64,000 nt of DNA from Corylus avellana (taxonomy: Eukaryota > Streptophyta > Magnoliopsida > Fagales > Betulaceae). Position 1 is the first letter of the stretch, and the number at the start of each line of letters is the position of its first letter. The translations under genes and the position numbers were made by a program. The notes below the pieces were generated by a model that saw nothing but the letters and a program-made list of their open reading frames with translations, searched no databases and was not told where the DNA came from. The stretch covers positions 41,750,375 through 41,814,374 of the forward strand of contig NC_081542.1 in assembly GCF_901000735.1 (NCBI RefSeq), written 5' to 3'. This document shows positions 60,409 to 64,000 of this stretch, in pieces.

Positions 60409-61004
60409 TGAGAGAATGAATTTGAAGGAGGAGGACAGGGACATATTTATTTTTTTTTTATATTAAAAAAATTTAAAGATTTATTTTTTAGTAAAAGTTA
60501 ACCAAAAAAAAAAAAAAAATGTTAATGTGATATGACGTTGCACCATTGCAAAATTGGCAAAATCTTTCAATTGCAAAATTGCACGGAATTCAACCAAATG
60601 TGGTAATTTCAAAATTCATATCAATTTTAAAAAGATAAAAACAAAATAAAAAGATTGTCCATAATATTACTACATTCAAATAAAATAAGTTAAATAATCA
60701 GGAAGTGGGATGAAGCCAAAACCAATCTTCATTTGCATAATTGCATTGGTGTAAAATTTCAGCTAATGGCATTGCAATTAAAAGCATTAAAAGCTTTGTA
60801 AGAAATAAAATATTTTTAGGAAATACGTAGTTTCAATGTTAAGAAAAAATCATCACATCTTCACAAAAAAAAAAACAAAAACCTAAAAGAAAAAGATAAA
60901 GAAAGTAATTAATTATAGAATTAATTAAAGAGAAATGGGTGAAACAACTTCAATAAGTGATACTGGTTAGCCACGTGAGTAGTCTTTATTCCTTAACCAT
61001 AACA
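60409..61004. other. Intergenic DNA, no gene seen
   Basis: A-rich, with poly-T and poly-A tracts. Nothing recognised. Confidence 0.4.
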
Positions 61005-61013
61005 AATATTCTT

Positions 61014-61245
61014 GGGAAAATGACACTTTACCCCTCTAAAGTTTGGGGCGATTTTTAATTTGACCTCCAATATTTCAATTTTTGCAATATACCCCCCAAA
61101 CTTGCAAATTCTTTTCAATTCAACCAATGTTATCCTAAAATTTTCATATTACCCCTAATTTTTTTTTTTTTAAAAAAAAATAAAATAAAATTGGGGGATG
61201 CAAAAATGGCCAGATGGTCAAAGGGGTGGTCGTAGCCACCCCGAA

Positions 61246-61276
<31 letters not shown>

Positions 61277-61417
61277 ATAGGGGCAATATGAGAATTTTGA
61301 GATAACATTGGTCGAATTGAAAAAAATTTGTAAGTTTGGGGGGGTGCAAAAATTGAAACATTGGAGGTCGAATTGAAAATCGCCCCAAATTTTGGAGGGG
61401 TAAAGTGTACTTTTCCC
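61014..61417. mobile_element. Foldback MITE (Mutator-type), 404 bp
   Basis: A perfect 9-bp duplication AATATTCTT (61005-61013 and 61418-61426). The element starts GGGAAAATGACACTTTACCC and ends with the complement GGGTAAAGTGTACTTTTCCC (last C at 61417). The arms pair for about 150 bp. The centre (61190-61260) has GGGGTGGTCGTAGCCACCCC and long A/T runs. Confidence 0.88.
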
Positions 61418-61699
61418 AATATTCTTTTGAAATCCTATTAGTTTCCTGCTGCATGCTTTATTCTTCAAATATTTTTCTTCATTATTTCGTCCATCTATCC
61501 TCATTAAATTCATCTACCCTATGCCACATCAAGCTAGCGAACCAACCATCAACGTCGGAGTGGTCCTCACAAAGCCTCATTGCATGCATGCCATGTTATC
61601 TTTAATTATTTCAAAATTAATTTACTGTACCAAATTTTTTTACTGTCTTCTCCTCTGGGACAACGATCACTCAGAGGGTGGGGAGATTGGCAACTGAGG

Positions 61700-62005
61700 A
61701 AATGACCCACTAGGCCACTAGCATTAACAAATTTGGCAGGGACACATGATGTCTTTCATGTCTTGATGTTGAGGAAACACATCGCTAACCCAGACGTAGT
61801 GGTGGAGTACGAGCCATTGGAGATCCAGAAAGGATGGTCATACATCGAGTAGCCGGTGAAGATCATGGATCGGAAGGAGCAAGTGCTACATACCAAGATG
61901 ATTCCCAATGTTAAGGTATTGTAGCGTAACCATGGTGTCAAGGAAGCATTATGGGAAGTAGAGCAGGACATGCAGAGTCATTATCTCCATATGTTTGAGA
62001 ATTGA
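61700..62005 (+). pseudogene. gypsy pol 3' end (integrase C-terminal region), broken
   Basis: In frame from about 61721: THDVFHVLMLRKHIANPDVV, then YEPLEIQ, VKIMDRKEQVL and RNHGVKEALWEVEQDMQSHY, ending at TGA 62003-62005. This is the typical C-terminal end of Ty3/gypsy integrases. In-frame TAG codons at about 61850 and 61921 break it. No LTR was recognised nearby. Confidence 0.75.
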
Positions 62006-63110
62006 CTGTGTATGACTATTTTTGTTAAGATTATACTTAGACAGTGTACCTATTTCTATTGTGGTTAAGAGAATAGTCGAGTAAGGAAGAGTTTGCTTTC
62101 CTCTACATGATTATGGTGCAGATACTCGTCGATCCGGATTGCATGAGGAACTACTCGTTCTGCTAGTTGATCGACTTTAGTGTTGAGATTGATGAGGATT
62201 GGTACTAGGGGTGGGTAGATTAACCTATTACCGATTACCGACATTAACCGTCAACCGACAGAAGTCGGTCAGTAATAGGTTAAGATTTTTATACCGATTT
62301 TCGGTTCGGTTCGATAATCGATAAAATATTTGTTTTATCAGTTTTCGAACCGAACCGATAAGGAATCAATAGTGAGGGTATAAAACGACGTCGTTTCGTT
62401 TTTTATTTTTAATTTTTCCTAATATACAATTTATTGAAACAAAAGATACGTAGTTTTGGGATGCTATATATACATCTTTCTTTATTTCCCCTAACCCTAA
62501 ATCAAATCATTGCCGCCCCCCTTTGCTCTCTCGACTCTCGCAGTGCTCTCACTCTCAGCTCTCTGACTCTCGCATGCCCCTCTCAGTCTCACTCCCAGCT
62601 CTCTCGGAGGCCGACCCTCTCGTCACTCTCAGCTCATGGTCGTATCTCTCTGGCTTTGTCTTTGTTGTGTTCCTCTTCTGTCGTGAGTCCATGATGGTGT
62701 GGTTTGACTCCAATTGTCGGTGGTGTAGCGTTGGAGCCTCATGGTCTTGGGTTGCGCAGTACTATAACATTGGAGCCTCATGGGTTGCGCAGTGCTACAA
62801 CATCGGAGCCTTATGGGTTGCGCAGTACTAGTCTGATGGTAACCAATTATCCAAACCGTTATTAACCAATTACCGTTTTAACCAAAATTTTCGGAATAAT
62901 TTCTTATCTCGAAATGTTATCGGTTAATTAACCAAATTAACCGATAATTTCGGTTAATTATCGAAAATAGGATTACCATTATAACCGATACTCACCCCTA
63001 ATTGGTACAATGTGGGCAACATCGAGTACGCTGCTTTGGATGACTTACGAGACGACTTTCCGCAGTTGTTCGAAGACGAGGTAGTGCCACTTGGTGAATA
63101 GGAGGATATT
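62006..63110 (+). other. Coding-like remnant split by the hAT element
   Basis: Joining the two flanks across the 8-bp duplication puts VEIDEDWYN (left) in frame with VGNIEYAALDDLRDDFPQLF (63008-63075), ending near 63104. It looks like an old coding sequence, perhaps still part of the gypsy relic, but the family was not recognised. Confidence 0.3.
62206..63000. mobile_element. Non-autonomous hAT-type element, 795 bp
   Basis: A perfect 8-bp duplication ATTGGTAC (62198-62205 and 63001-63008). The ends are TAGGGGTGGGTA and its near complement TACTCACCCCTA; the subterminal regions are rich in CGGTTAAT / ATTAACCG. The 8-bp duplication and TAGGGGTG ends fit the hAT superfamily. The interior is unusual: a palindrome AAACGACGTCGTTT (62384-62397), TATA-like CTATATATACA (62463-62473), a CT-rich leader-like stretch, and about three 33-bp tandem repeats (GGAGCCTCATGGGTTGCGCA, 62730-62832). 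A 102-codon frame (62523-62831) spans it but shows no domain. Confidence 0.85.
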
Positions 63111-63257
63111 CAAACTTGAAGAAATGTTCAAAACAAATCTTAAAATAAAAGTAGAAGCAATGAGTATCAAACTCATACAACCTAAAAAAAAGTAGCTTTA
63201 TATTAAAAAAAAAAAAAAGGGTAATCAAACTTGAAGAACTGTTCAATTCGTTCAAGT

Positions 63258-63533
63258 TCAATTTTCAAATAAAATATTGTTAGTAAAATATAAGATTGAA
63301 GAACCAAATAAACCAACTCCTCCCATAGCAAGCCTCAAGTATGATAGCGTCGTAGCTTTAGAATTATTTTTCTCTAGCTCGAGGAGCAACTTTTCAAGCG
63401 TCGCCAACTTTAGCATGATATCGTCTTGCTGTTTTGAAAAATGGTCCAGCTTGTTGCAATCCTCTAATTTCACTGAGAAATTTTCAAGAGACTTAACAAT
63501 AGAGTCAAATTTGTTAACCCTATTTTGATTCAA
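63258..63533 (-). CDS. Hypothetical small protein, coiled coil plus membrane segment
   Basis: 91 aa. Residues about 8-58 are leucine/lysine/glutamate-rich and coiled-coil-like. Residues about 66-86 (LRLAMGGVGLFGSSILYFTN) could span a membrane. It ends with ILFEN and a stop. No family recognised. Just upstream another frame opens MALTSLLSNFFNLANS and soon stops, so this may be the 3' part of a larger, perhaps spliced or broken, gene. Base composition is not obviously different from the surroundings. Confidence 0.3.
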   Translation of the reverse strand: MNQNRVNKFDSIVKSLENFSVKLEDCNKLDHFSKQQDDIMLKLATLEKLLLELEKNNSKATTLSYLRLAMGGVGLFGSSILYFTNNILFEN

Positions 63534-64000
63534 AAGCCCTATATTTCAATAGCTATATGTCTTAGTTCTATGGTGCATAGAGAGAGGCGATTCTTGAGTT
63601 AGCTAAATTGAAAAAATTGCTTAGCAAACTAGTCAAGGCCATTTTTGGGGCGATATAGTTTTGTGTGACAAATAACTAAGATAATGACCCACTAGCATTG
63701 AGATTATTAATCCATCCAAATAATTTCACAATTCGTGGGTACTGTAACTGTTTGGTAGTTTGACTTGTCAAGTTTGAAAAAATCATAACTCCTTGAATTT
63801 AACTTCAAATGACACGAATTTTGTTTTGAAATTTTCTTCATTCAGAGACCCACACCATATCCAAAAATCATAAAGACCTAATACATTTTGATACCTTAAA
63901 CATCTCCTGAAATTATGTAGTTTTAAATGACTGAGATTTCAACTTTGATACTTATACTTCTAAAAATCATAAATTTTTCTACAAGTTTCTAAAAATCATG
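63534..64000. other. AT-rich end of window, no gene seen
   Basis: Apart from the short frame starting near 63643 (- strand) described under the hypothetical protein, nothing is recognised. Confidence 0.35.

Noticed and set aside
62434..62831. Two overlapping + strand ORFs in the hAT element as a gene
   Set aside because: Serine/leucine-rich translation of a CT-rich leader and of tandem repeats; recorded only as cargo sequence.
1..64000. CRISPR arrays, rRNA, tRNA genes, organelle DNA insertions
   Set aside because: No spaced direct-repeat array, no rRNA stretch, and no cloverleaf with proper A/B boxes was seen; the genome is clearly plant nuclear.

Overview
This is plant nuclear DNA, most likely from a woody eudicot. 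The background is AT-rich, genes have introns with GT..AG borders, and the intergenic DNA is full of MITEs, LINE tails and LTR-retrotransposon remains. The species cannot be named from the sequence alone. All calls rest on reading translated sequence and splice signals by eye.

Three intact protein genes are supported. (1) A yippee-like zinc-binding protein on the + strand (27081-31831) has five exons and 127 aa. (2) A group VIII ERF transcriptional repressor on the - strand (40769-41236) is a single exon of 155 aa with two EAR motifs. (3) An RLP4-type receptor-like protein on the - strand (44871-53992) has nine exons whose lengths sum exactly to 629 codons plus stop; its order is signal peptide, malectin-like domain, WNGDPC linker, LRRs, one membrane span and a short tail without kinase. 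In Arabidopsis, ERF12 and RLP4 lie two loci apart on chromosome 1, so the ERF/RLP4 pairing looks like conserved microsynteny.

Layout: 1-8690 is non-genic, with MITEs and two GC-richer promoter-like islands. 8720-12637 holds an intron-containing, multiply broken copy of the RNA polymerase I subunit gene RPA49 on the - strand, fused at its 5' side to what reads as one SEC23 exon. 13019-23831 is a complete but disabled Ty3/gypsy element of the Tat lineage: 796-bp LTRs about 2.3% diverged, 5-bp target duplication, gag, protease, RT, two RNase H domains, integrase, and a long antisense ORF with a probable small intron. 25558-26600 is a decayed LINE tail. 27-32 kb is the yippee gene with a LINE tail and a possible copia relic in intron 1. 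32-40 kb is MITE-rich, including a MITE-like sequence carrying a 39-bp copy of the yippee exon 5 border. 40.7-54.1 kb is the ERF/RLP4 pair, with a LINE tail (15-bp target duplication) between them and a Mutator-type foldback element plus an LTR relic inside one RLP4 intron. 54.1-64 kb is repeat-rich: MITEs, a duplicated piece of RLP4 intron 1, a probable solo LTR, a gypsy pol relic, and a 795-bp hAT-type non-autonomous element with 8-bp target duplication carrying promoter-like DNA.

The best candidates for something not already catalogued are the SEC23/RPA49 chimera, the yippee fragment inside a MITE, the foldback elements that share one GGGTGGCC..CCACCC core despite different termini, and the spliced antisense gene of the gypsy element.
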